Shown: positions 1 through 10,104 of the stretch, one piece after another | How positions within the stretch are numbered: position 1 is the stretch's first letter | Layout: the number at the start of each line of letters is the position of its first letter | DNA from: Homalodisca vitripennis | Taxonomy: Eukaryota > Arthropoda > Insecta > Hemiptera > Cicadellidae | Direction of reading: 5' to 3' | Length of the DNA stretch: 64,000 nucleotides | Assembly: GCF_021130785.1 (NCBI RefSeq) | Contig: NC_060213.1 | Coordinates: 69,925,501-69,989,500, forward strand | Notes under the pieces: generated by a model | Database searches by the model: none | What the model saw: only the letters and a program-made list of their open reading frames with translations | Told to the model about the DNA's origin: nothing | Position numbers and translations under genes: made by a program

Positions 1-1190
1 CAGTTATTTCTTTTGATTTCAGTAGTATATGTTCAAGCATGTGTGGCTTACCGGTGTTGTAATAATTACAATAATTCCTATTTACAGCACCATTGTGGTA
101 GAAAGTTGACTCATGTGGAAAAAAAACAATTTGAGTATGCCAATTGGGATCTAGATCATGAAACTCAATAAATACGAGAACAAAATTCTCCTGTCCTGAT
201 CATTTTCAAGAAGATTATGGACTAGATGAATTTTGTAATTTTTTTTAAATTTCGATTTACCTGGAGAGCGGAGCATTGATACGCATCCTAGTACTTATCT
301 TTCCTCATAAATCCTTACAAACATATTTTAAATTATTTTCTTTATTTCATAACTGTTGGATTCTAATATAGAGCATTGTAAACAGTTGATTTATTATAAC
401 AAAAATTTCAGAATGTTTGGTTTGACTATTGTTAAACCCAATTCACATTTTAGTAAATAAATAACATAGTTGTAATACTAAATACTCGCAGTTACTTAAA
501 TCTCATACATCATACTTTCAATTTAATGTCTCCAATTAAAAAATCATAATTAAAAACCATTGATGGTAAATAACTATTTTCTAAAATAATCATGACTCTT
601 ACCTTAAGTTAACTATAATCTCCTGCGGTTTAACACAATTTCACATGTTTGTGTTTTCCTGAAGAAGTTATTTTGTTACTGGCCCTCATCGAAAGTAGAA
701 ATTTATATTTGGATTAGTAGAAAAATTATGATCATCTTCTCCTAGGCACTATTTAGCACTCTCTCAAAATAGCACTAAATAAATCATTACGTCATTATAG
801 AGAACTTTTATTCTTTAAGGATTTTTCGTACCTGTTTTTTTATATCACATATGGTTTCCAGACCGTATGCGTTCAGATTTTGAACTGGAATAAAACATGC
901 GGGAGTAAATTGTGAATGCAATAACTACCGCAGTTTAAAATAGATTCAGACTAAACTTGGTAAATATAGTATTGTAGACAGCTTGTAAGAGTTCATTAGC
1001 CAGTCTTGCTATTCACATATTAGCTACATTTTGATAAATATATTACTTATTTATAAAAAACTACTATTCCTTTTTCCTATTTCGATATCTCTTAAGGTTT
1101 CAATATGGCGGCCATTAAAAGTGTAGATAATGAATGGTCATATATCAGTTATTATGCTTTCAAAAATCTACTCTTAAAGGCGTTCAAAAT
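1..1190. other. AT-rich stretch, no gene seen
   Basis: I read this by eye on both strands and saw no long open frame, RNA gene or clear repeat structure. Confidence 0.5.
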
Positions 1191-1199
1191 TATTTTTTT

Positions 1200-2935
1200 T
1201 AATATAAGAAGTTATCATAAAAACATTGACAACGTTATTCTACTACCCCTGTTGATGTGTTAGTCGATGGCATAGTTGTTACTGAATCATGGCTGTATAA
1301 AAACAAATTCTTTGTAAACTTAGATAACTGTGATATATTTTGCACTTCTGTATTCAATTGGAATACGTAGTAACGATCGAGTTATGATTCATAGTAGGAC
1401 AGAACTAAATGCGTCACCGCAACAGATATAGCCTAACTTGGCAAAGCAGCAGGACTGAAGCTAGACTTTGACATCGATATTAGAAACTACGTAATAACAG
1501 CAGTAGACCGCAGCCCTACTATTTGCGTGACTTATTTCTACAAGAACCGAAATCTTATCTAACTGGACTTAGCGATTACATTAAAAATGTGTTTATTGGT
1601 GACGTTAATATTGAGACTTAATAAAGTAATGCACATAAAAATTAGTAGGCCTCACTGAATGTATAACACTACCGAATACAGAAAATGAAAATTATATGAT
1701 TTGTATCAAGCATATACTTATTAAAAATTTTGACCAAACTGTGATCAGCTCCGAGGTACTGACTACATGACTTACCATAACGCTACCAAATCGAGGATAC
1801 AGAGTGCAAACAAATACGTCTAATTTGAATTAAACGTGTTTATATGGACAAAATATAAGGTTTAATACAGTCCCAGTCCTGTGACAGTGTCCTGGCCCTG
1901 AGCAACATTAATATGAACTGCAAAAAATTTCTCGAATTTCACAAATCTTAGAAAGCAGTCATAAGTCTCAAAATCCCCCAACAATCGTAATAAGAAACGA
2001 TAATTTTAGATACCAATAACACGGATGCATAATATTTAAAAAGAAAAATAGATAGATTTAAGAAACGTAGTAAAAAACAACCTTGGAATGAATATTTGAG
2101 AATATGCTACATCCAGCTCAGAAACACAATTAGAGCCAAAAAACAGTTTCAAAAATAACTTATTACAGACAAGAAAATATTGGATTCATCCGGAGATATA
2201 AGACGTTTCTAGAAAATAGTGAATGAATTTAGCCGTAAAATGGAAAAAAAGAATTTTCCAATGCATAATTTATGGGAGGTTTTGATATCAGCGGTGAAGA
2301 GGTGGAAGAGTTGGTACATTGGTTAATAAATAACTGTTTTCACATGTAGGGAATAATTAAGCTATTGAGCTGTCTCCGTCCTAGGACCCACCGTTGATTA
2401 ATAATTCTACGTACAGAGGTTTATCAGAGAGATGGGTGGCGACTCAGCTCCCGCCATGGATGGTTTCCCAGCGGCTTTTCTCAAAACTCGTATTGAGTAT
2501 TTACTGTTACCTTTGACCCACCTCATTAATAAAACATTAAGTTCTGGATTCTTTTCACATCAGTTCAAGGTTTCAAAGGTCATTGCATTATTCTAATTAA
2601 ACAGTAAAACCGATTCAAAAACTATAGGCCGATCTCATAACTAAGTTTACTATCTAAAGGATGCGATAATTGAGTAAGTGCAATCTTATTTAAATCTTAA
2701 GCATATTTTATCAGAAAATCAATTATGAATTAGAAGGGAAGTTCGACAGACGATCTTTTCTTGCTACAAAAAAGTGATTATGCAGTTAATCAATGCTAAC
2801 AAACACGTTTAAGTATTTTTATTGACTTGGCGAAAGTATTTAAAATTGATAGTAAAATCCTATTTTCGAAATTAGAACGTGTTGCTGTAAGGTTTACGCT
2901 CTCTTCACCTGGAACTACCCTGCAGTAAATATGTG
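1200..2935 (+). mobile_element. decayed LINE (jockey/CR1-like) with endonuclease and reverse transcriptase remains
   Basis: Frames riddled with stops and frameshifts still read as a non-LTR retrotransposon ORF2. Around 1440-1620 the conceptual protein looks like the end of an apurinic-type endonuclease, including an IGDVNI-like string resembling the GDFNI motif. About 2050-2260 resembles the basic linker before the RT. From about 2440 a segment with GGDSAPAMDGFPAAFLK leads into LTHLINKTLSSGFFSHQFK, the usual start of the RT palm region. At about 2817 FIDLAKVFK matches the F-D-L-x-K-A-F catalytic block. No start codon or intact frame survives. Family assignment beyond jockey/CR1-like is not possible by eye. 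Confidence 0.72.
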
Positions 2936-3121
2936 TTAAAGAATACTGTGGGCAGAGAAAACTACTCTTCTTAAAAGCACGCTGCCCCGCTCCCTAAAGG
3001 TACCGGTATGGTACTAACCTATCCTTGACTTTCACAAAGATCCGCGCATCTCTTAGATTATTGTAGGGCCCAGTAAGTTTACAAATTCAATGTTAACCAA
3101 CGATAAATCATCTCAACTGGA

Positions 3122-3177
3122 AGCAGAGCGGGTTTACGATCCACGAACCTCTGGGTTATGGGCCCAGCATGCACCTA
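3122..3177 (-). tRNA. tRNA-Met(CAU) fossil, initiator-like 3' half
   Basis: Read on the minus strand, the anticodon arm GCTGGGCCCATAACCCAG matches eukaryotic initiator tRNA-Met, with anticodon CAT at 3160-3158. It is followed by a variable and T-arm-like stretch (AGAGGTTCGTGGATCG) and an acceptor 3' strand CGCTCTGCT. The D arm and 5' acceptor strand are not recognisable, so this is a truncated pseudogene or the head of a tRNA-derived retroposon, not a working tRNA. Confidence 0.5.
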
Positions 3178-3185
3178 ATGATGGA

Positions 3186-3888
3186 AATGTATTTGAATTT
3201 CAAGCCAAAATTATTTAATATAAACGATTGATATAACTCTAATACTAAATCGTGCAGATGTAAAAAGGAAATAATCTACCCATTATATAAAATCTAATCA
3301 GTCAATTAAAATGAAGAATTTATTTTTGTAGGATAAATGGTTTGCAGGCTGTAAACGACATGTAAATAATGTATGTACAGGACACCATTACAGTACAGGA
3401 GAAACAGTTGCATCACGAGATAAGCTTAGTATCTCTTAACACCCGAGTTTTGAAATGGGACCTCTAATACATATCTAAATATATTACCACTGGAATATAA
3501 TGGGCTTTCCAAAAAAACTACGAACAGCTAAGATAAATACACTTTTATTTTTATTTCTAAATTAAAATCTACATAGTTATCAATTAAATATTTCATTTAA
3601 TAACATATCTAAACTATTAGATTGATCAATTATTAAACACTACAATTAAGTAAACTGTAAACATAAGTATTTAATACAATACGTTTGAGTTTAAATGTCT
3701 AAAACACTGTTAATTTTTGTAAGAATATTACGTATGCAGAAATATCCTTATATCAACGTGTCTATAACAATATTAATTATGTGGACAAGGAGCCTCATTA
3801 GCGTTAATATTGCAGCTTTTTACTAGAGATAGAGAGCGCACTATGGAAAATACAACTTAAATCTTGTTTTGTTTCAGGTTTGTTACTG
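3186..3888. other. no gene seen
   Basis: AT-rich non-coding sequence. Apparent open frames here are short and lack recognisable content. Confidence 0.4.
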
Positions 3889-3889
3889 A

Positions 3890-3937
3890 CGATGGAAGGT
3901 TTGAAATCATAAAAGGATTTCGGGCATTTTCCATCGT
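3890..3937. repeat. short palindromic repeat bounded by CGATGGAA/TTCCATCG
   Basis: The 8-base ends are perfect inverted complements around about 32 bases. Related strings (ACGATGG-AAATGTCC-GAAA type) recur near 18613, 33200 and 51485, so this is part of a dispersed family rather than a local oddity. On the minus strand it lies just downstream of the hammerhead-like inverted arm at 3943-4017. Confidence 0.45.
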
Positions 3938-3942
3938 TATAG

Positions 3943-4332
3943 GTTATAGAAGGTATAGCGCAACGTTTTGAGGATTGGAATCTATCATCTTCGTCAGGTG
4001 GCGGATGTATTAATACATACAAAAATAAAGACCAAAGAAAAGGGTAGACAAAAAGTAAAGAAGGGAAAGAAAAATCGTTCAAACATACCCAAAGGCTGCT
4101 TGGAGTCCAGTCCAGGCGTTGCCACTGCACAGGATTCAAGACCCAAGCACAAAACACAAGAACTAAAATCACAGTCACACATCACACTAGAAATGGCTAC
4201 AGTGAGATACAGTATCTCACTTCCTTTAGGCATTTACTTTTTTCTGGTCTTTATTTTTGTATTTATTAATACCTAACCCACCTGATGAAGAGGATAGATT
4301 CCAATCGTCGAAACGTTATACCTTTTGTAATC
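3943..4332. mobile_element. inverted-repeat element with hammerhead-like cores
   Basis: The minus strand of about 3943-4017 and the plus strand of about 4245-4332 carry the same roughly 80-base sequence. Each has a tract TCTTTATTTTTGTAT, then CACCTGAxGAAGA, then GATAGATTCCAATC. The plus arm contains CTGATGA (4282-4288), a weak GAGGAT/ATCGTC stem and GAAA (4310-4313), the order of a hammerhead core. In the minus arm the same positions are CTGACGA and CAAA, so it is decayed. The open frames between the arms look unremarkable. The likely origin is paired 3' ends of a retroelement or a foldback element. Confidence 0.5.
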
Positions 4333-4339
4333 AATTAAA

Positions 4340-5007
4340 TGTCGGAAATGTGTAATATACCTCATTCATGGTTTAAAGAATGAGAACTCTAGCTATCTAT
4401 TACGCCACTAAACTATCGTTGTGTCGCATCGCGGCGATTTGGGACAGACATAGTGAGAAACGTCTAAACGCATAATCTGATTCCCTATTTTACTTTTCAG
4501 GTATTCCCGGTTCAGTCTCCTCGTGTCATTGTGTCGTTCTGTATTATATTTTAGCTTATTGGAATGATGTTAAGCAATTTTAAATATTTATTCGATAATA
4601 TTAACAACAATTTGGCTTTAACACTATATTTCGTTTTAGCAGTTAATAAATAATTTAAGTTTAACAATTAGTAAATTCAGTGTTCATTCATAGGTTTTTT
4701 CTTACATTCGTTGTAAGACCATACTAAATACTACCAAAAGTCGAAGGCCTTCAAGCAAAGAAGAAGAATATTCTAATAGTGAGCATGCTTTAATATTCTG
4801 TAGGTAAAACTATGTATGTATGTATGTAAGTCCTTAGTATATACTATTAAAAAGAATTATCCTGCTAAACATAAACTAATAGTGTACGGGTCAAAAATGT
4901 TTGCAAACTACACGTGATTACACAGTTACGTGAACGATAACCAACGATTAAGTTGATATTTAGCGGTGCATTGATTCTAGAAAACATTTAGGTGGATTTT
5001 GGAAAGT
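4340..5007. other. 3' flank of GrA, no gene seen
   Basis: Non-coding AT-rich sequence downstream of the GrA stop codon. A reverse-strand AATAAA lies near 4592-4587, too far from the stop to be assigned as its polyadenylation signal with confidence. Confidence 0.35.
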
Positions 5008-5076
5008 CTAGTTGGGCAACTGCTGTGCCTGAAACTGGATCAGTATCACCAGGTAAGTTGTCGCCGCTCCGGCCAT
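5008..5076 (-). CDS. GrA exon 5 with C-terminal TYLVILIQF motif
   Basis: Acceptor TCTGTACAG, then MAGAATTYLVILIQFQAQQ and three more residues before TAG at 5010-5008. This is the canonical last Gr exon, entered in phase 0. Confidence 0.92.
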   Translation of the reverse strand: MAGAATTYLVILIQFQAQQLPN

Positions 5077-8000
5077 CTGTACAGACAAAACACGCTGTCA
5101 TGGTCCAAGCTATTATATATTTGGTATTTTATAACTTTTTGTATCAGTATGGTAAGTTGTCGCCGCTATCTGTACAGACAAATACACGCTGTCATGGTCC
5201 AAGCAGTATATATTTGGTATTTTATACTTTTTGTTCATATTTTTACTCGACAACTTAAATATATAGAGGCTATTCTATATAGACGTGTATAGAAATGTAT
5301 ACAGGCTTGTTATCATCGTAAATACAAAACTAAGCAGTATAGTTACAAGAGGTAAGTATTTACCGCTGTCAGCGTTTCATTATGGACTGGAAAATACCCA
5401 AGTGCAGAGAATTTTGCGTTGTGATGAGGCAACTGCAGGAGAAACCTCTCCAGCTAGAAAAGATGAAAGGGATTTTAACAGATTGATAAAATATAAGGTT
5501 TACAGATATAAGGGTTATCCCAATTACAGGCTTTGGTCACAGGGTTTGCTTTTCCATACATACAAACAATTATCAGCTGATGTTAAGTTAGTGGTTTAAG
5601 AGTAACTGATTGAGAAACACTTGTTTGTTTTAGTAGTAAGGTGTTTAAATTAAACAAAAATGTTCTTAAATAATAACATTGTAACTTTAGAAGCCCATGG
5701 GGGATGAGATGGAGGAATAAATAGTCGGATGTGTTTCAAACCAATATAAGGCACAGTTTGAGCGTGTGCATTAAATTGACGCAAATTATTTATATAAAAT
5801 AATATTATTTGATACCTTAAATCAACAAACAAAAACGATAGATTTTTTAGGTAATATTACTTGTTCTTTTATCCATATAGTATATTTTTAAATATAACTC
5901 TGACGGAACCCTACACTAAATTATATTAATCTTAATCTCATACATTTTACGTGGAGAGAAGTGAATAATCAGTAATTCCACTTTTTAAAACTATTTTTGT
6001 CTATAATTGATTATTAACAGAATTCAGCTTCAACTAAAACTGGAATATTGCTTCTGTAAAGGGGAAAATTTAGTCACAAAGTTCTAAAATTAGAACGAAT
6101 TAGAAATTTTTCATTTTACAGACAACTCTTACAAACCCTTTCTAAATCCTCAAAACTAAAGCACAAGTTGTATTAAAAATGCATAACTGTCTTAAGAACG
6201 CTGTTAAATTGTATCACTAAATAAAAAATCTCTCCTATTTATTCTCTCCTAAAAAACGAACAAATGGCACACAGAACGCTAAAATTGTGTTTCGAATATA
6301 ATATTGTGTTTTAAAAGGAAAAACTTAGTATATAAAAGTAGAAAGTTGTTCAATATTATTAGCTTTAAAATTATCACATGAAGTGGGATTCATAATAAAG
6401 CAATTATTAAGCAAATTATTCATTTTCTTGATGCTTAAATAAGTAGGTGCAAGCTATTCTATGTACATGTGCGAGAAAGTTCTGTTGTAACTGTGGTTGA
6501 TGATTTAACAGTTAAAAAGAACAGCAAATCGAGATTTAAAATCGCTGTCATAGGTCATTATTATCTCTAAAACATTGGGAGTTTCAGATTCCCTAGTATG
6601 CCACACATATGTATACAATAATTAGTCTTAGCTATCAAGAAATAATTTTAACACATCCAACATCAACATAGCTTTCAATAATATTATGATAAAATGGGTT
6701 AGTTTACTCCAATTTTAATATATTATGTAAATAAAATACCGTATATCTATGTTTGTGTGGATGAATGTTTATGACCTGAACTCTTTAAACGTGTACAAAT
6801 TAAAATACATTAATTTGATTTTTATTGTATTTTATAATAGTATAAAAAAATATCTAAAATATTTATTACTTTTATTACCTGTTCGTTTATTGCGGGATCC
6901 AGATTTTTGTTGATCAACTTGCAGATCATCGTACTTGTTTCGTTGGCCTAAAATAACATTAGATATTGAGAAATCACATTTTAAAATACAAGTTATACAG
7001 GTTTTGGGGTCTTGAAAAGCATTGATTTAAAAGTTACGTAATTCAATTATTCCTTGTTAAAATAAATTTTTATTTATTTTAACATTAAATCCTAAAGATA
7101 AAATTTTAGATGAAAATAAAAGTGGCATTTACAAAATTAACTGTGAAGATTGTGATAAAATTTATATTGGCCAAACAAAAAGAACTATTAAAAAAAGATT
7201 TAAAGAACACGAAAGATATTATAAATATGGACAAACTGATAAATCTGCTATCGCCAAACATGCTTTTGAAACAAACCACACATTTAAAAACTTTACATTA
7301 TTAAAAGAAGTCCACAAACAAGAAGAACTCGACGCATATGAAACATTGTACATAACAAAACACAAAGATACAATTTTAAACAATGATTTTGGACCGATTC
7401 AAAATTCACCATTCCTTAAAATATAACTAAATTCTCTTTTTGACCCAAACTTTTATACATATACTAATATTTATTTCATTTTATTTTAATTTTAACCATA
7501 TAAATGTTGATAGTTTTACTCAGCTGATATTTGTTTTTAAATTGTTGATTCACACCTGATGATGGCATCTTCGATGTCGAAAGGCCTCGTGAAAAATACA
7601 CTAATTATTGGATAATTGTGAGTTTTCTTGTGTGAAATAATAGAAAATAAATTTTTATGTTTAACAAACAAATAAAAATTAAATTTATAAACACATAGTA
7701 TTTACCGAGTTAGTGAGATTTGTGCTTGAGTTTACCAGCAAAACTAGGTAGCAAACATGACTCAAGATCCAAATTGATTCACTAGTCGCTGCAAACATGT
7801 TACCGTTTCTGAAGTACAGGAAAAAGCAGTAAGATCGGATAGTGACGTGAATAAATGAGGAGAATATAACGGCCATCAGCTGATCACCATAGAAGACATT
7901 AGCCTGGTGTACGGCGTCGCACAGCGTCCAGTAGGTGTTCATCAGAGACTTCAGTTCATTGTTCGTAGAGAGTACAGTGCCTACAAATCATTATAGCTAT

Positions 8001-9208
8001 TAATCATATATAATAAAAAATATGTCGTATGGTAACTAACATTCAGTTGTCTTTATAATTCTCTCTTGATAAGACAACTACATAATTAATCATAAGTGCC
8101 AAACAATATCTTTTGGAATTTTAAACCAGAGATGCGTCAAAGGAATATTGTCAAAGGTAATTATTGCGGTCTAATAAAAGTTGTTAGGAATAAATAGAGC
8201 AAAATGTATTAAAGATTCTAAAATTTTAAATGCATACATCTATATTTTGTATACGTGGAAGTTTAGTCATTTTTTGGGAACAACTATTAACATTATGCCT
8301 TCTATAATTATTTATATCAATATACAGTTGACTAAAAGTTAAAAAAATCATTATTTCCTTTTATCCTATTGAGAATTTAATTATGTACTAGAAATATAAT
8401 TTTTTTTTATTTAAACACATTTTAAAACGGAACTGCTGGTATATTTTTTTAATTATCTAAGGTGTAAGTACTTTATTATATTAGAAAACTCCTTAAATAG
8501 TATATTCTTACGTGTTTTATGAGTGTAGTCAATATTGGGCAGACTGCGGTTTATTTCAATCGTATCCGTTATATTACTCTTTATTTCCTTCATGATTCTG
8601 TCATTCACAGTTCTGAAGCAATTTGAGATGCTTGTAGCGACATGTGTGAAGTGGACGAAGAAAGTGGCTTTGGAACAGTGCAACACTAACACGAAGAGGT
8701 ATTGCTTATCTGATAAGAGATATCGTCCGACTGTGACCCCGCCGTGAATCGTATGAGCCATTCGCTTACAGATGGTGACTGATATTGCTACGACAAAGCA
8801 GAACCCACAAAACTTCACTGTAGCCTTCACCTCTGATGGCTTGTGCAGGAGATTTCGGTAGACACATTCCAGAGTGTCAAACACGTCGACGAGTCTTGAG
8901 TACTTCCGGACGTAGCTGAAGAAAATAACAGCGACCGTCACCTGCAGAAAGACAACATTTAAAATTATTGTGACATCAGTGGATTTGGTTAACGGATGCA
9001 ATGTCTGACCATCCGGTCTGTCCATGAAATACGTAAAGAGAGCGATGCTGGAGAATAACTCTTGCAAGATGAATAGGATTGAGCCCCACAGGAATCCTGT
9101 GAAAGAGAATGTTAGCACTTTGATTCCTCTAGTCCCGGAAGTACTTTCCAAAGGGAGGCCACCAACTATCCGGCAAAATCGAATCAGCTTATCAGGAAAA
9201 CTCTTCAT
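5008..9208 (-). CDS. insect gustatory receptor GrA, complete five-exon gene
   Basis: Exons: complement of 8512-9208, 7706-7980, 6879-6947, 5364-5453 and 5008-5076, total 1200 nt, giving 399 residues and TAG. Every junction is GT..AG. Intron phases are 1, 0, 0, 0, and the three 3'-terminal phase-0 introns are a Gr family hallmark. The protein starts MKSFPDKLIRFCRIVGGLP and has several hydrophobic segments in exon 1, further helices in exon 2, and ends with MAGAATTYLVILIQFQ, the diagnostic Gr C-terminus (T384-F392). The family forms ligand-gated cation channels in the plasma membrane of taste and other chemosensory neurons, with the N-terminus intracellular. Ligand is unknown. The start at 9208 aligns with the GrD start. 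Intron 2 carries a Penelope-like fragment and intron 4 a broken copy of exon 5. No disabling change was found. Confidence 0.9.
5052..5246. repeat. two tandem copies of a ~99-bp unit carrying the GrA exon 5 acceptor
   Basis: Unit 1 is 5052-5150 and unit 2 is 5151 to about 5246. Both start GGTAAGTTGTCGCCGCT on the plus strand and share TCTGTACAGACAAA and CACGCTGTCATGGTCCAAGC. Unit 2 lacks six bases within the exon and holds only the first part of it. In transcript order the broken copy precedes the real exon 5, so splicing into it would give IAATTYHTDTKSYK and then an early stop, losing the QF motif. Confidence 0.8.
5364..5453 (-). CDS. GrA exon 4 (residues 348-377)
   Basis: A 90-nt phase-0 exon beginning after TTTTCTAG, reading LERFLLQLPHHNAKFSALGY and then FPVHNETLTA, with donor GCG/GTAAAT. 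It matches GrD exon 4 almost residue for residue, in the Gr segment before the last helix. Confidence 0.9.
5600..6878. other. GrA intron 3, no gene seen
   Basis: AT-rich intronic sequence between exon 4 and exon 3 of GrA. Short open frames on both strands here have no recognisable content. Confidence 0.6.
6879..6947 (-). CDS. GrA exon 3 (residues 325-347)
   Basis: A 69-nt phase-0 exon between TTTTAG and CAG/GTAATA, coding ANETSTMICKLINKNLDP and five more residues. GrD has the same-sized exon at 24935-25003. Confidence 0.88.
7061..7680 (+). mobile_element. 5'-truncated Penelope-like element with intact GIY-YIG domain
   Basis: Frame 7061-7426 (stop TAA 7424-7426) is open upstream to the stop at 7058-7060. 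It reads SGIYKINCEDCDKIYIGQTK, then RTIKKRFKEHERYY, AIAKHAFETNH and ELDAYETLYITKHK. This is the GIY-YIG endonuclease module found at the C-terminus of Penelope-like retroelements: the GIY and YIG strings, an Arg, and the downstream Glu (A-Y-E) are all visible, and the CxxC knuckle before YIG is typical. The reverse transcriptase is absent, so this is a 3' fragment. About 250 bases of tail follow, with a hammerhead-like motif. It sits antisense inside GrA intron 2. The domain has no internal stop, suggesting a fairly recent insertion. Confidence 0.82.
7549..7636 (+). ncRNA. hammerhead-like ribozyme motif in the Penelope-like tail
   Basis: In order: TTCACAC (7549-7555), CTGATGA (7556-7562), hairpin GGCATC-TTC-GATGTC with one G-U pair (7564-7578), GAAA (7579-7582), a second hairpin around AATTAT-TGG-ATAATT (7603-7617), and GTGTGAA (7630-7636) that can close stem I with the first arm. 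The stretch after GAAA does not form a clean stem III, so activity is doubtful. Hammerheads in Penelope-like elements are known. Confidence 0.45.
7706..7980 (-). CDS. GrA exon 2 (residues 233-324)
   Basis: Acceptor TTTGTAG, then GC completes an Arg codon. It is 275 nt, exactly the length of GrD exon 2. It reads LMNTYWTLCDAVHQANVFYG and continues through a hydrophobic stretch to LVLLVNSSTNLTNS, then donor TCG/GTAAAT. Gln258 (CAG) is the residue replaced by TAG in GrD and psiC. Confidence 0.9.
8512..9208 (-). CDS. GrA exon 1 (residues 1-232, phase 1 end)
   Basis: Encodes the N-terminus and first hydrophobic segments, with DVFDTLECVYRNLLHKPSEV in the middle and VHFTHVATSI near the end. The exon closes after one base of the next codon at AAACAC/GTAAGA. 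GrD uses the same donor position (ACAACAC/GTAAGG). Confidence 0.9.
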
Positions 9209-9325
9209 TTCTGTGAAATATTTTCGTTAGAGACTCCCCAAGAATCTGATCAGACTAAAGTATTTTGTATTATTTGATAGAAAGCAATCGACCTGTGTTG
9301 TTTGTCGGCATGTTACTGCTTGTCA

Positions 9326-9334
9326 TTTATAAAT
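9326..9334 (-). promoter_or_regulatory. TATA-like box upstream of GrA
   Basis: On the minus strand ATTTATAAA ends about 117 bases before the GrA start codon. In such AT-rich DNA this may be chance. Confidence 0.2.
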
Positions 9335-10020
9335 TGCCCTTTTAGAAATGTAAATAAACCATTTTATTGAGTAAACACCAATATCAATCATTGAAATTGT
9401 TTTCAGTGGTGTGGGGAAGTTTGGTTAAAATGAGTCATTTTAGCAGGTACTGAATAATAACAATCGAATCAGATAAAGTGCTCATTATTTTTACGAGTTT
9501 TATTGAATAAAGAAAATTTAAATTATTTAGTAAGAAAGTAACATATGCAATTTACTTGAAGTTTTAAAACGGTTAAATAATGTTTTTAACTATTTCTAGT
9601 AAAGCAATTTAATTTTCTATTCAATTGATATTTTTATCTCATCAGGGGGGCGGCTCTCCAGACATCTCTATTCCTTTAAACATAATTTTCCTTTCTAAAT
9701 CGTCAAATGATGTTTTTGGATTCTTAATCGATATATTGCACTATTCCAGTGGGGTTCGTTAAATGAAAAGGCGGTCATAATTTAATAAAACACTAATTAC
9801 TGTAGTGTAAAATAGGATTACTGTTGTTACGCTGAACTCGTCTGCCCACTGATACAAGTGACACTGTCTTCCGGTAAAATTATATTTTTAGAATCATCGG
9901 ACCCAGAAATGTTTTGGTATTCCTCTAACGTTTTTATTCTTTTATAACCCTCCAGAAACCAGAAACTGTCCTGTCATCTCGGACTAGTTTATTAGAGGCA
10001 ATAATCGTCATTAACCTACC
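9335..10020. other. no gene seen
   Basis: Non-coding stretch upstream of GrA. It is slightly less AT-rich around 9830-10020, without a readable frame. Confidence 0.4.
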
Positions 10021-10023
10021 GGC

Positions 10024-10100
10024 TGGCCCGTGCATGCCGGAATTTTTAGTCCTAACTTCGCCTCTATAAATACATACATTTTTCATTTCATTTCTGTTTT
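10024..10100 (+). mobile_element. 3' end of a non-LTR retroposon
   Basis: GTCCTAACTTCGCCTCTATAA runs into CATTTTTCATTTCATTTC, the same terminal sequence found on the minus strand at 24399-24450. A shared A/T-rich 3' terminus following a common GC-richer segment is typical of retroposon copies. Confidence 0.5.
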
Positions 10101-10104
10101 CATT

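Noticed and set aside
3804..4276. Overlapping 79-124 residue open frames on both strands
   Set aside because: They run through the inverted-repeat element and contain its mirrored ends; no independent coding signal.
4992..5599. Plus-strand frames of 88-104 residues
   Set aside because: They are antisense to GrA exons 4 and 5 and to the tandem duplication.
7110..7304. 64-residue Lys-rich plus-strand frame
   Set aside because: It is an out-of-frame reading of the Penelope-like GIY-YIG sequence.
8535..9230. Two plus-strand frames of 68-70 residues
   Set aside because: Antisense to GrA exon 1.
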